This document shows positions 48,218 to 58,231 of a DNA stretch of 64,000 bases, piece after piece. Each line of letters starts with the position of its first letter. Positions within the stretch are counted from its first letter, which is position 1. This stretch comes from Aldehydirespirator sp965116665 (GTDB lineage: Bacteria; Actinomycetota; Acidimicrobiia; Acidimicrobiales; Aldehydirespiratoraceae): positions 2,852,001 to 2,916,000 of the forward strand of contig OZ220709.1 in assembly GCA_965116665.1 (NCBI GenBank). Direction: 5' to 3'. A model generated the notes under the pieces. It was not told the DNA's origin and did not search any database. It worked only from the letters and a program-made list of their open reading frames with translations. Both the position numbers and the translations under genes were made by a program.

Positions 48218-51200
48218 TCACGTGCGGTAGAGCATTCCCTTGTATGCGGAGGTGAAGCCGGCCGCTTCCAGGCGGGCCGCCCATGGAGTCTCCCGCACCG
48301 GCGTCCCGTCGACCTTGGCGATCTCCAGTTTGCGGAGCCGGCCGTCCTTGACCAGGCCGACGATCGCCTCGATCCAGGCGTCGTTCGAGGCCGCGGCCCC
48401 GAAGGTGGTCAGGGACCGGCCGCCCCGTTCCAGTACGACCGCAGGCACCCCGTCGATCAGCACCACATGGGCTCCTGCGGTGCGGGCCGGGCGGCCGGGC
48501 GAGTCCGGCCAGGCCAGCGCGGCGCCGTAGGGCTGGGCCGGGTCGGTGGCGGCCAGCACGACCGGCGCGGCCTCAGGCTGGGCCTCGCGAGCCCCGCGAA
48601 GGCGGTCGACTGCGCCGGGCAGGGCGAACTGGGCCGCGCCCAGACCGGCCACGAAGTACCCGCGGCGGGCCTCTCCCCGCTCCTCGAGCGCCTTCAGCAC
48701 CGGATAGACCCCTGCGAACCCGCCGTCGATGCCTTCGCCCAGGGCGGTCTCTCGTGTGACCACGCCATACCGGTCCAGGAGCTGATGAGCCCGAGCCAGG
48801 GCTGACTCGGTAGGAGAAGGCTGGGGGCTGAGCAGCGGCTCCACCAGCGACCAGCGGCCCGCGGCCGAGGGCGGTCCGGTGGAGCTGAGCCCTCCCAGTC
48901 GCAGCCGGCCCCGGCGGGAGCGGCCGGCCCGGGACGGCGAGTGCCGGCCGCGGCTGCGGGCCTGACCGGCGATGCGGGCCCGCAGGGGAACGAGGGAGTC
49001 GTTGGTGACCTCGCCGGCCCATGCCAGGTCCCACAGCGCGGCCAGCACCGTCTCGGTGTCGTAGGGCTGCGACGCCGCCTGCGCGGCCGCCACCAGGTCA
49101 CCCCAGAACGACGCTCCCCGGTCGCGCAACCGTTCTCGCAGCGCGTCGTGCAGGGCGCCCTCGCACGGCTCGGCGGCGGGCACCAGCAACCCGGCCTGGT
49201 CGCGGAACACCAGTCGCACCCGGCCGTCGGTGGCACCCAGCGCGCCCGCGCCGACCCACACGACCTCGCCGGAGGTGCACAGCTGATCCAGGTCGGCGGG
49301 CTTGTAGCCGATCATCCGGCAACCCAGCACGTCGGCCTCGAGCACCGATGCGGCCACCGGCGCCCCCTGCAGCTGCGCCACCACATCGGCGAGGGCGTCC
49401 ACGCCCCGGCGGCGGCCACCGACGCCCTGCCAGTCGGGCAGGAACCTGGCCAGCGACTCGGGAGGCACCGGCTCCACCTCCTGGCGCAGGGCGGCCAGGC
49501 AGCGGCGGCGGATGCGCCGCAGGACGTCGGCGTCGCAGAACTCGCGATCCGCGCCGCCGGGCCGGAACTCGCCCCTCAGCAGGCGACCCTCGGCCACCAG
49601 CGATGACAGCCGGGCCACCACCGGCTGCTCCCCGACGCCCAGCCATCGGGCCACGTCCCGGGCCAGGAACGGGCCGTGGCTGCGGGCATAGCGCACGCAC
49701 AGATCGCCCAGAGGGTCGTCGACCGGATCGGTGGCCGATGCCGGGAGCCCCACCGGAAGGGCTGCTCCGGCTGCGTCGCGCAGCCGGGCCGCGTCGGCGG
49801 CGTCGGCTACCACGTGCCGCCCGGCCAGCCGCACCTCGATAGCGCGGCGCTGCTCCACCAGCGTGCGCACCCATCCCGTGACCTGCCCGGCGTCGGATCC
49901 CGCCGTCGGGACGGTCCGGACCGTCAGATCGTCGAGTGTCAGCGGCCCGAGGACTCTGAGCAGGTCGTGGAGTTCATCGGAGTCCCGGGCCTGGCCTCCA
50001 GCGACCAGCCGCTGCAGCTCCAACTCGACGTCGGTGATCACCCCGGCGTCGAGCAGCTCTCGCAGCTCCTCGGCGCCGAGCAGGTCGCGCAGCAGATCCC
50101 GGTCCAGGGCCAGTGCCGCGGCCCGCCGCTCCGCCAGCGGAGCGTCGCCCTCGTACATGTACACCGCGATCCACGAGAACAGCAGCGACTGGGCGAAGGG
50201 CGACGCCTGGGGCGTGTCCACCGCCACCATCCGGATCCGGCGGCTGCGCAGATCGGTCATGAGCCCGACGAGCGCGGGCAGGTCGAACACGTCGTTGAGG
50301 CACTCTCTGGTGGTCTCCAGAAGGATCGGGAACGAAGGGAACTTGGCCGCCACCGACAGCAGGTCGGCGGCCCGCTGGCGCTGCTGCCACAGCGGTGTGC
50401 GCTGGTCGGGACGGCGCCGGGGCAGCAGCAATGCCCGGGCTGCGCACTCCCGGAACCGGGACGCGAACATAGACGTCTCCGGCAGGCGCGACACCACCAG
50501 TTCCTGGACCTCGTCGGGGTCGAACAGCAGGTCGTCCAGCGGGAGTTCGTCGATGGCCTCGGGGAGCCGCATGACGATCCCGTCGTCGCCCCACATCAGG
50601 TCCACATCGACGCCCCACGCCTCGCGCAGGCGGGCTTGCAGCGCAACCCCCCAGGGGGCGTGGACCTGCGCGCCGAACGGGGTGAGCACGCACACCCGCC
50701 AGTCGCCGATCTCGTCGCGGAATCGCTCCACCACCACGGTGCGATCGTCGGGCACCGCGCCGGTGGCCGCGGACTGGTCCTCCAGGTAGGCGACAAGGTT
50801 CTCGGCAGCCGTCTCGTCGAGACCGCAGCGCTCCCTCAGACGGGACTTAGCCGCCCCGGCCTCACCGGAGCGCAGCTCCCGCACGAGGCTCCCCACGGCT
50901 CGACCCAGCTCGATGGGGCGGCCGGGTCCGTCGCCGTGCCAGAACGGCATCTTGCCCAGCTCGCCGGGAGCGGGCGTCACCACCACCCGCTCGAAGGTGA
51001 TGTCGACGATGCGCCAAGTCGTCGCGCCCAGCAGGAACACTTCGCCCACCCGGCTCTCGTAGACCATCTCCTCGTCGAGCTCACCCACCCTGGTCCCGTC
51101 GGGCAGGAACACGCCGAACAGGCCTCGATCGGGGATTGTGCCGGCGTTGGTGACGGCCAGGCGCTGGGCCCCGGCCCGGCCCCGCAGCACGCCGTTGGCC

Positions 51201-52879
51201 CGGTCCCACACCACTCGGGGCCTCAGCTCGGAGAACTCCTCGGCCGGGTAGGTGCCCGACAGCAGTTCCAGCACGCTGTGCAGCACCTCGTCGGACAGCT
51301 CGTTGAAGCCGGCGCTGCGCCGGAGCAGCGCGGCGAGCTTCTCGACGGGCCAGTCGTCCATGGCGCACATGGCCACGATCTGCTGGGCGGCCACATCGAT
51401 GGGGTTGCGCAGGTAGCGGGTGTGCTCCACCTCGCCGGAGTGCATGCGCTCCACCACCGCGGCCGCCTCGAGCAGGTCGGCACGGTGTTTGGGGAAGATC
51501 CGGCCCCGGCTGGGTTCGCCCACCCGGTGACCGGCCCGGCCGATGCGCTGCAGACCGGAGGCCACCGATCCGGGCGAGGCCACCTGGACCACCAGGTCGA
51601 CCGCCCCCATGTCGATGCCGAGTTCGAGGGTGGAGGTGGCCACCAGCCCCCGCAACTCGCCCCGCTTGAGTTCGTCCTCGATCAGCAGGCGCCGCTGGCG
51701 GGACAGCGACCCGTGGTGGGTCTTGACCAGCTCGAGGCCGTCGGCCGCCCCGGAGCCGACCTGCTCGTCGCCCAGCGGGACCGGCGGCGGCGCCTGCAGC
51801 AGGCTCTCGATCGACTCACCCACATGGGTGAGAGCGTCCCCGCCACCACCGGGGAATCTCGGGTCGGTTGTGTGTCGTGGATCCGCAGGAATCGGCCCGA
51901 GATTCTCTGACTCCTCGTCCTGGGCCTCGAGGTGCAGTTCGTTGAGCCGGGCCGCGAGACGCTCGGCCAGCCGCCGGGCGTTGGCGAAGATCAGCGTGGA
52001 CCGGTGGGACTGCACAAGCTCGAGCAGCCGGGGATGGATGGCGGGCCAGATGCTGCGCCGCAGCGGCCCGGCCGCGGCCCCGGCCGACGCCGGTGCCTCG
52101 ACCGTCTCGCCCAGCGACGCCATGTCGGCCACCGGGACCACCACCTCCACGTCGAGTTCCTTGCGGGCGCCGGCGTCCACCACGGTCACGGGCCGCGGCG
52201 CCAGCGATCCGCCACCCGTGCCGGTGAAGCCGCCCAGGAAGCGGGCGACCTCGTCGAGGGGACGCTGGGTCGCGGACAGAGCGATGCGCTGGGGCGAGCG
52301 CTCGCACAACTCCTCCAGGCGCTCCAGCGACACCATCAGATGGGTGCCCCGCTTGCTGGCGGCCACCGCGTGGATCTCGTCGATGATCACATGCTGCACC
52401 CCGGTGAGGATCTGGCGGGCCTGGCTGGTGAGCATCAGGAACAGCGACTCGGGCGTGGTGATCAGGATGTTGGGGGGATGCCGCACCAGCTTGCGGCGCT
52501 CGTCGGCCGAAGTGTCCCCGGTGCGCAACCCGACGGTGGGCTCGTGCACGGTCAGTCCGAGACGCTCAGCGGCCAGCCGGATCCCGTGCAGCGGGGCCCG
52601 CAGGTTCTTCTCCACGTCCACCGCCAGCGCCCGCAGCGGCGACACGTAGAGCACCCGCGTGTGATCACCGGCCGCCGCGGTGTCCCGCGACATGAGCCGG
52701 TCGATGGCCCAAAGGAACGCGGCCAGCGTCTTTCCCGTGCCCGTGGGGGCGCACACCAGCGTGTGATCACCGGCCGCGATGGACGGCCAGCCCTCGGCCT
52801 GGGGCGCCGTAGGCGCCGCGAAGGCCGACGTGAACCAGGCCCGGGTCGGCTCGGAGAACACAGCTAGCGGGTCGACCAC
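48218..52879 (-). CDS. lhr: Lhr-type large ATP-dependent DNA helicase
   Basis: 1553 residues, the full Lhr length. Helicase superfamily 2 motifs: CAPTGTGKTLAAFLWAIDRL (Walker A), IIDEIHAVAASKRGTHL (DEIH box), ALSATQRPLDEVARFLGG, LELGIDMGAVDLVVQVASPG and LQRIGRAGHRVGEPSRGRI (arginine finger). The long C-terminal part contains the winged-helix and Lhr-specific domains. Lhr translocates 3'-5' on single-stranded DNA and helps recovery from DNA damage. GTG 52879 (VVDPLAVFSEPTRAW) matches the family start better than the in-frame position 54 bp earlier. Divergent from the oxidoreductase gene at 52932. Confidence 0.93.
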   Translation of the reverse strand: MVDPLAVFSEPTRAWFTSAFAAPTAPQAEGWPSIAAGDHTLVCAPTGTGKTLAAFLWAIDRLMSRDTAAAGDHTRVLYVSPLRALAVDVEKNLRAPLHGIRLAAERLGLTVHEPTVGLRTGDTSADERRKLVRHPPNILITTPESLFLMLTSQARQILTGVQHVIIDEIHAVAASKRGTHLMVSLERLEELCERSPQRIALSATQRPLDEVARFLGGFTGTGGGSLAPRPVTVVDAGARKELDVEVVVPVADMASLGETVEAPASAGAAAGPLRRSIWPAIHPRLLELVQSHRSTLIFANARRLAERLAARLNELHLEAQDEESENLGPIPADPRHTTDPRFPGGGGDALTHVGESIESLLQAPPPVPLGDEQVGSGAADGLELVKTHHGSLSRQRRLLIEDELKRGELRGLVATSTLELGIDMGAVDLVVQVASPGSVASGLQRIGRAGHRVGEPSRGRIFPKHRADLLEAAAVVERMHSGEVEHTRYLRNPIDVAAQQIVAMCAMDDWPVEKLAALLRRSAGFNELSDEVLHSVLELLSGTYPAEEFSELRPRVVWDRANGVLRGRAGAQRLAVTNAGTIPDRGLFGVFLPDGTRVGELDEEMVYESRVGEVFLLGATTWRIVDITFERVVVTPAPGELGKMPFWHGDGPGRPIELGRAVGSLVRELRSGEAGAAKSRLRERCGLDETAAENLVAYLEDQSAATGAVPDDRTVVVERFRDEIGDWRVCVLTPFGAQVHAPWGVALQARLREAWGVDVDLMWGDDGIVMRLPEAIDELPLDDLLFDPDEVQELVVSRLPETSMFASRFRECAARALLLPRRRPDQRTPLWQQRQRAADLLSVAAKFPSFPILLETTRECLNDVFDLPALVGLMTDLRSRRIRMVAVDTPQASPFAQSLLFSWIAVYMYEGDAPLAERRAAALALDRDLLRDLLGAEELRELLDAGVITDVELELQRLVAGGQARDSDELHDLLRVLGPLTLDDLTVRTVPTAGSDAGQVTGWVRTLVEQRRAIEVRLAGRHVVADAADAARLRDAAGAALPVGLPASATDPVDDPLGDLCVRYARSHGPFLARDVARWLGVGEQPVVARLSSLVAEGRLLRGEFRPGGADREFCDADVLRRIRRRCLAALRQEVEPVPPESLARFLPDWQGVGGRRRGVDALADVVAQLQGAPVAASVLEADVLGCRMIGYKPADLDQLCTSGEVVWVGAGALGATDGRVRLVFRDQAGLLVPAAEPCEGALHDALRERLRDRGASFWGDLVAAAQAASQPYDTETVLAALWDLAWAGEVTNDSLVPLRARIAGQARSRGRHSPSRAGRSRRGRLRLGGLSSTGPPSAAGRWSLVEPLLSPQPSPTESALARAHQLLDRYGVVTRETALGEGIDGGFAGVYPVLKALEERGEARRGYFVAGLGAAQFALPGAVDRLRGAREAQPEAAPVVLAATDPAQPYGAALAWPDSPGRPARTAGAHVVLIDGVPAVVLERGGRSLTTFGAAASNDAWIEAIVGLVKDGRLRKLEIAKVDGTPVRETPWAARLEAAGFTSAYKGMLYRT

Positions 52880-52931
52880 GCCGCCACCGTACCGACCCCC
52901 TGCGACACCCGCCGGGCCTACAGTGAGGCCC

Positions 52932-53879
52932 ATGACTCATCCTTTCCGTTTCGGCGTCGAATTGAAGGGGCCCCTGCCGGGCCTGACGTGGCCCCAGACC
53001 GCCAAGAAGGTGGAGGACCTCGGCTTCTCCAACCTGGTGATGCCTGACCACTTCGACGAGCAGCTCGCGGTGGGCCCGGGGCTGGCCGCCGCGGCCGCAG
53101 CCACTACCACCCTGCGCTTGAGCGCCTTCGTGTACGGCAACGACTACCGCCACCCGGTGATGGTGGCCAAGGAGGTGGCCACCCTCGACATCCTGTCCGG
53201 CGGCCGGATGGACCTGGGACTCGGAGCGGGCTGGAAGCGGGTCGACTACGACGGGGCCGGGATGGACTACGACCCGCCCGGCGTGCGCATCGACCGCATG
53301 GTCGAGTCCCTGCACATCATCCGGGCCCTCTTCGAGGACGGGCCGGTCACCTTCGAGGGCGAGCATTTCACGATCCGCGGCCTCGAGGGCCTGCCCAAAC
53401 CGGTGCAGTCGCCGGTGCCGGTGGCTATAGGCGGGGGCGGGCGCCGGATGCTCACCCTGGCCGGCCGCCACGCCGACATCGTGGGCGTGAACGCCAACCT
53501 GCGCTCCGGCGAGATAGGGCTCGACGCCATGAACGACGTGCTCGGCGCCGACCGCTTCGACGCCAAGCTCGAATGGGTGCGGCAAGCGGCCGGCGACCGC
53601 TTCGACCAGCTCGTGCTCAACGTGCTGATCGCGTCGTGGCAGATCACCGGGGGCGGCAAGGCCACTACCGAGGCCATCGAAGCGACCGCGGCCATGTTCG
53701 GTCAACCACCCGAGGTGGTGGCGGACGTCCCGCTGCTGCTGATCGGATCGCCGGCCGAGATCGCCGACACCCTGCGGCAGCGGCGGGAGCGCTGGGGCTT
53801 CAGCTACATGATCCTGGGAGCCGCCAACGCCGATGTCGAGGCCTTCGCCCCGGTCATCGCAGAACTGGACGGCGAATAG
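52932..53879 (+). CDS. LLM-class F420-dependent oxidoreductase
   Basis: 315 residues. FRFGVELKGPLPGLTW, PDHFDEQLAVGPGLAAAAA and GRMDLGLGAGWKRVDYDGAG are typical of an actinobacterial F420 subfamily. Residues near PVAIGGGGRRMLTLAGRHAD form the cofactor phosphate loop. Redox partner probably F420; substrate unknown. ATG 52932 is 52 bp from the divergent lhr start. The DtxR-type gene follows after 25 bp, so the two may be cotranscribed. Confidence 0.87.
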   Translation: MTHPFRFGVELKGPLPGLTWPQTAKKVEDLGFSNLVMPDHFDEQLAVGPGLAAAAAATTTLRLSAFVYGNDYRHPVMVAKEVATLDILSGGRMDLGLGAGWKRVDYDGAGMDYDPPGVRIDRMVESLHIIRALFEDGPVTFEGEHFTIRGLEGLPKPVQSPVPVAIGGGGRRMLTLAGRHADIVGVNANLRSGEIGLDAMNDVLGADRFDAKLEWVRQAAGDRFDQLVLNVLIASWQITGGGKATTEAIEATAAMFGQPPEVVADVPLLLIGSPAEIADTLRQRRERWGFSYMILGAANADVEAFAPVIAELDGE

Positions 53880-53904
53880 CCTCGCCTTGGCCTATGGTGG
53901 AGCC

Positions 53905-54606
53905 ATGACGTCGACCACGGCCGAGGCGACGCCCTACGAGTCGCCCGAGTGGCATCCCGCCTTCGAGGAGTACTGCGAGACGATCTTCGAGTTGGCCGAG
54001 GACGACCTGGAGGTGATCCAGGCCCGCATCGCCGACCGGCTGGAGATCTCCCGACCGGCGGTCTCGGAGATGATCCGCCGGATGCAGGCGGAGGGCCTCG
54101 TCGAGGAGGGCAGGGGCACGATCCAGCTCACCCCCCGGGGATACTCGCTGGCCGAGACCGTGGTGCGACGCCACCGGCTGGCCGAGTGCTTCCTCACCGA
54201 CATTCTGGGGCTCTCCTGGGCCGAGGCCCACCAGGAGGCGGGCAAGTGGGAGCACATCATCTCCCCCGCGGTGGAGAAGGCCATGATGCGGGTGCTCGAG
54301 GAGCCGACCACCTGCCCCCACGGCAACCCCATCCCTGGCTCGGCGTACGAGGCGCCCGAGATGGTGACGCTGGACAACCTCGAGGTGGGGCGGGGCTTCA
54401 CCGTGCAGCGCATCCCCGAGGAGTTGGAGTTCCAGCCGGGGATGCTCGAGTTCCTCGAGCAGGCCAGGGTCACACCGGGGTCGGTGGGCACGGTCACCGC
54501 CCGCTCCCCCGACGGCACCTTCACCCTCAGTGTCGAGGGCGGGCCGGTGGGACTGAGCGACTACGCCACCTCCCGCATCCTCGTCACCGCCGCGCCGGCC
54601 GGCTGA
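53905..54606 (+). CDS. DtxR/IdeR-family metal-dependent transcriptional regulator
   Basis: 233 residues. N-terminal winged HTH (LEVIQARIADRLEISRPAVS, EMIRRMQAEGLVEEGRG). The dimerisation/metal domain has RRHRLAECFLTDILGLSW and EEPTTCPHGNPIPGSAYEAP, the usual sites of DtxR metal ligands. The C-terminal SH3-like FeoA part runs from TPGSVGTVTARSPDG to DYATSRILV. It should sense Fe(II) or Mn(II) and repress iron or manganese genes. ATG 53905. No iron-uptake gene is adjacent, so its targets lie elsewhere or include the operon downstream. Confidence 0.9.
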   Translation: MTSTTAEATPYESPEWHPAFEEYCETIFELAEDDLEVIQARIADRLEISRPAVSEMIRRMQAEGLVEEGRGTIQLTPRGYSLAETVVRRHRLAECFLTDILGLSWAEAHQEAGKWEHIISPAVEKAMMRVLEEPTTCPHGNPIPGSAYEAPEMVTLDNLEVGRGFTVQRIPEELEFQPGMLEFLEQARVTPGSVGTVTARSPDGTFTLSVEGGPVGLSDYATSRILVTAAPAG

Positions 54607-54666
54607 GCACGAACCTTCGCTCGCCGCGCCGCCCTCCCCCTCTAGCGCGGCCTCCGGCGGTGTGGT

Positions 54667-54685
54667 ACTTTGATGTGGTCAAAGT
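54667..54685. promoter_or_regulatory. Inverted repeat before the THI5-type importer operon
   Basis: ACTTTGA-TGTGG-TCAAAGT, a perfect 7-bp inverted repeat overlapping TACTTT, which could be a -10 element. It lies 50 bp before the binding-protein ATG and is a good candidate operator for the whole 54.7-60.9 kb operon. A dedicated regulator gene is not adjacent. Confidence 0.5.
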
Positions 54686-54735
54686 GAGTCCAGCCTTCGA
54701 CGGGTCGCCGAAGGCTGCCTGAGCAGGGGGACCCC

Positions 54736-55770
54736 ATGACCGCCAACCAATTCTCGAGACGCACATTCCTGGGAGGCACCGCCGCCGGGGCCGGCCTGCT
54801 GCTGGGCGGCAGCACCCTGATCACGGCGTGCTCGGGCTCCGAGCCCGCACCAGCCGCGCTCACACCGGTGAACTTCCATCTGAGCTGGTTCGACTCGGTG
54901 CAGTTCGGCGGCTCCTACCTCGCCGACGCCAACGGCCACTACGCGGCCCAGGGTCTTGACGTGACGCTGGTGCCGGGCGGACCGGGCGTGTCTCCCGACA
55001 CCTCGGTCATCGCAGGCCAGTCCATCATGGGCATATCGGCCGCCAACTTCGCCGGTCAGGCGAAGGCCGACGGCGCGCCCATCAAGGTCGTGGGCGTGGC
55101 CATGCAGCGCAACCCGTTCGTGATCGCCTCGCTGACGAGCAACCCGATCAACGAGCCCAAGGACCTGGAGGGCCGCAGGCTCGGCATGGCCTTCAACAAC
55201 CAGCTCGACCTCGAGCTGCTGTCGTCGCTGAACGGCGTCGATGTCAACGCCATCGAGGTCATCCAGGCCGACTACGACCCGGCCCCGCTGGTCAACGGCG
55301 AGGTGGACTCCCTGCTGTGCTGGCTCGTCGACCTGCCGGTGGCCATGACCGTGGCCGGCATCGACAACACCACCATGCTGTTCGCCGACTTCGGCTACGC
55401 GGTGCACAGCCAGACCTACATCGTCACCGAGGACACGCTGGCGAACCGCCGGGATGACGTGCTCGCGCTGCTGAGGGGCGAGATCCTGGGCTGGCAGGAC
55501 CACAAGGCCGACCCGGACACGTCCGCGCAGGTGACCGTCGACCGGTTCCCCGACGCCGGCATGGACTACGAGACCGAGAGGGTCAAGGCCCACGAGTTCG
55601 TCAAGCTCATGTTCAGCGACGTGACCGACGCCAGCGGCTTCCTGTGGTGGACCGACCAGTCGGTGGCCGACAACATCCGCGTCCTCAAGGCACTCGGCGT
55701 GAACGTCACTGAGGATTTCTGGGACCGTTCCCTGCTGGAGGAGATCTACGCCGACGGTCCGGTGCTCTAG
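54736..55770 (+). CDS. NMT1/THI5-type ABC substrate-binding lipoprotein
   Basis: 344 residues. Twin-arginine signal SRRTFLGGTAAGAGLLLGG followed by lipobox ITAC, so Tat-exported and lipidated. The mature part LTPVNFHLSWFDSVQFGGSY, then YAAQGLDVTLVPGGPG, is the NMT1/THI5-like fold used for taurine, thiamine precursors, nitrate and aromatic acids. First gene of an operon that also carries a Rieske oxygenase, so the ligand may be the oxygenase substrate. ATG 54736 follows GCAGGGGG. Confidence 0.87.
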   Translation: MTANQFSRRTFLGGTAAGAGLLLGGSTLITACSGSEPAPAALTPVNFHLSWFDSVQFGGSYLADANGHYAAQGLDVTLVPGGPGVSPDTSVIAGQSIMGISAANFAGQAKADGAPIKVVGVAMQRNPFVIASLTSNPINEPKDLEGRRLGMAFNNQLDLELLSSLNGVDVNAIEVIQADYDPAPLVNGEVDSLLCWLVDLPVAMTVAGIDNTTMLFADFGYAVHSQTYIVTEDTLANRRDDVLALLRGEILGWQDHKADPDTSAQVTVDRFPDAGMDYETERVKAHEFVKLMFSDVTDASGFLWWTDQSVADNIRVLKALGVNVTEDFWDRSLLEEIYADGPVL

Positions 55771-55808
55771 CGACGGGAAGCCATAGCAGTCTCTAGACAC
55801 CGCGGGTG

Positions 55809-56612
55809 ATGGCCCGGCGGGGAGCGCCGGTAGACGTCGTCGGGGTCGGTCGCACCTTCGCCCTCGCCGGCGACGAGGTGATCGCGTTGCGCGGACTCGA
55901 CATGCACGTGCCGGCGGGCGGGTTCACCGCGCTGATCGGACCGTCGGGCTGCGGCAAGTCCACCGCGCTGCGCCTCGTGGCCGGTCTGGACACCCCCGAC
56001 AACGGAACCATCGACATGGACGGCTCGTCGCCCGACGAGATGCGGCGACGCCAGCGCATCGGGGTGGCCTTCCAGGATCCGTCGCTGCTGCCGTGGCGGA
56101 CGGTCACGACCAACATCCGGCTGGCGCTGGAGCTCGTCGGCCGGCGCCACGACGCCAAGGCGGTCGACGAACTGATCGAACTCGTCGGCTTGCAGGGGTT
56201 CGAGAAGGCCCGGCCCTCGCAGCTGTCGGGAGGCATGCGCCAGCGGGTGGCCATCGCCCGGTCGCTGGTCACCAACCCGGATCTGCTGCTGCTCGATGAG
56301 CCTTTCGGCGCCCTCGACGCGTTGACCCGCCAGCAGCTCAACGACGAGCTGCAGCGGATCTGGACGGCCCGGGGCACCACCACCATCCTGGTCACCCACT
56401 CCATCCCCGAGGCGGTGTACGTGGCCGACGAGGTGCTGGTCATGTCGCCCCGTCCGGGCAGGGTGGTGGCCCGCCATGCCATCGGCTTCGAGCGGCCCCG
56501 CACCCGCGAACTGCTGCTCACCGATCGGTTCCACACTGAGGTGGAGGCGGTCTCGGCCAGCCTGCACCGCTCCGAGGGGCAGGTTGTGCAGCTCGACACG
56601 GACGCCAGTTGA
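55809..56612 (+). CDS. SsuB/TauB-type ABC transporter ATPase
   Basis: 267 residues. LIGPSGCGKSTALRLVAGLD is Walker A, LSGGMRQRVAIARSLVTNP the signature, LLLLDEPFGALDALTR Walker B, and ILVTHSIPEAVYVADEV the H-loop. PSLLPWRTV is typical of nitrate/sulfonate/thiamine-precursor importers, and MSPRPGRV the C-terminal mark of that group. GTG 55806 is an alternative start one codon earlier. The stop overlaps the permease TTG start. Confidence 0.92.
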   Translation: MARRGAPVDVVGVGRTFALAGDEVIALRGLDMHVPAGGFTALIGPSGCGKSTALRLVAGLDTPDNGTIDMDGSSPDEMRRRQRIGVAFQDPSLLPWRTVTTNIRLALELVGRRHDAKAVDELIELVGLQGFEKARPSQLSGGMRQRVAIARSLVTNPDLLLLDEPFGALDALTRQQLNDELQRIWTARGTTTILVTHSIPEAVYVADEVLVMSPRPGRVVARHAIGFERPRTRELLLTDRFHTEVEAVSASLHRSEGQVVQLDTDAS

Positions 56613-58231
56613 GCGCCACTGCCGAGACCGCGGCCACCGCGCCGGCACGCCCGGCAGGCGGCAGCCGGCTCGACCGGGTGCCGCCACGGCTGCTGAGTTC
56701 GGCGGTCGGGATCGCAGTGCTGCTGCTGTGGGAGCTGCTGGCCCGCACCGTGTACGCGGGCTCGTATCGGTTGTCGCCGCCCACCGCGGTGGTGGTCGAG
56801 TTCTTCGAGTTCCGCGGCCTCTACCTGCGCAATCTGTGGCACTCGACCAAGACGGCGGCCTGGGGGTTCCTGTGGGGGAACCTGGTCGCCATGGCCCTGG
56901 CCGTGACCTCGACGCTGGTGCCATGGCTGCGGCGCAGCATCGGCGCGGTGGTGCTGACCATCTTCTGCCTGCCGTTCATCGCGATAGCCCCGATCCTGCG
57001 GCTGATCACCGGGCCGGGCAACGCCACCCCCATTGCGCTGTCGGCGCTGGCTGTGGTGTTCACCACCTACGTGGCCGCGCTGTTGGGCTTCGACCTGGCG
57101 CCGGGCAGCGCCCTGGACGTGATCCGCTCCTACGGCCGGGGCCGGCTCGTCGCCTTCGGCACCGTGCGGCTGCGGGCCTCGGTCCCGGCGCTGTTCGCCG
57201 GGTTGCAGATCGCCGCGCCCGCCGCCTTCCTCGGCGCGGTGGTGGGCGAGTTCACCGGCGCGCACCGGGGCCTGGGCATCCTCACGGTCAGGGCCCTGGG
57301 CGCGCTGCAGACCGACCGGATCTGGGTGATCGCGGTGATGTCCACCGTCGTGGCCACCGGCGGGTACCTGGCCATCGGAGCGCTGGGCCGGTACCTGTGC
57401 CCCTGGTCGCCCGCATTGGATGTGGGCGCAGTGCCCGTGCCCCGCACTGAGCCCGGCCTGCTCAACCGGCTGGCCGGGCTGCTGGCCCCGATCGCGGTCG
57501 TGTTCGTCTTCTGGTACGCGTTCTTGTGGGTGTTCGGGATCGAGCCGTTCTTCGCCAAGACACCCGTCGATGTTTGGGCCGAGCTGTTCTCCGAACCCGA
57601 AGCGGCCGAGACCCGATCGCTGATCTTCGAGGCGCTGGGCACCACGCTGTGGACGACCTCGCTGGGATACGTGGTAGGTCTCGTCGGCGCGCTGGCGGCT
57701 GCGCTCGTGTTCATCCTGGTCCCGTGGCTGGAGCGGGCCTTGATGCCGATCGCGGTGGCACTGCGGTCGATCCCGATCATCGTCACCACGCCGGTGATCA
57801 TCCTGTTCGTCGGGCGGGGCCTCTTGACCACCACCGCCATCGTGGCCGTGATGTCGTTCTTCCCGACGCTGGTCAACTGCTACACGGCCATGACCCGCAC
57901 ACCGGAGGGGATCCTCGACGTGCTCAAGTCCTACGACGCCGCCTCCGCGGCCAACGTGCGCAACGCCTACCTGCCGACGTCGGTGCCGGCCCTGCTGGCC
58001 TCGGCCCGCATCGCGGTGCCGACCTCGCTGCTGGGGGCCACCGTGGCCGAGTGGCTGGCCACCGGTGACGGGATCGGGGCGGTGATGGTAACCGCCTTCA
58101 CCCGCAACGACTTCAAGATCCTGTGGGTGTCGGTGGCCGTGCTGACGATCGTGGCCGTGATCGGCTACTGGCTGGTGGCCGCGCTCGAGCTCCGTACCCT
58201 CGAGCGCATGGCTCCGGGAATCTCACGATGA
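56609..58231 (+). CDS. Fused double permease of the THI5-type importer
   Basis: 540 residues made of two SsuC-like permeases in tandem. Each half has about six spans and an EAA-type loop: residues about 165-195 (SYGRGRLVAFGTVRLRASVP) and about 430-460 (SYDAASAANVRNAYLPTSVP). Usual importers use two copies of one permease; here both are in one chain. TTG at 56609 overlaps the ATPase stop by three bases. ATGA overlap with the oxygenase beta gene at the end ties importer and enzyme in one operon. Confidence 0.88.
   Translation: MSATAETAATAPARPAGGSRLDRVPPRLLSSAVGIAVLLLWELLARTVYAGSYRLSPPTAVVVEFFEFRGLYLRNLWHSTKTAAWGFLWGNLVAMALAVTSTLVPWLRRSIGAVVLTIFCLPFIAIAPILRLITGPGNATPIALSALAVVFTTYVAALLGFDLAPGSALDVIRSYGRGRLVAFGTVRLRASVPALFAGLQIAAPAAFLGAVVGEFTGAHRGLGILTVRALGALQTDRIWVIAVMSTVVATGGYLAIGALGRYLCPWSPALDVGAVPVPRTEPGLLNRLAGLLAPIAVVFVFWYAFLWVFGIEPFFAKTPVDVWAELFSEPEAAETRSLIFEALGTTLWTTSLGYVVGLVGALAAALVFILVPWLERALMPIAVALRSIPIIVTTPVIILFVGRGLLTTTAIVAVMSFFPTLVNCYTAMTRTPEGILDVLKSYDAASAANVRNAYLPTSVPALLASARIAVPTSLLGATVAEWLATGDGIGAVMVTAFTRNDFKILWVSVAVLTIVAVIGYWLVAALELRTLERMAPGISR

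Noticed and set aside
49676..51910. 744-codon open frame opposite lhr
   Set aside because: Shadow of lhr; the lhr frame has all helicase motifs while this one has none.
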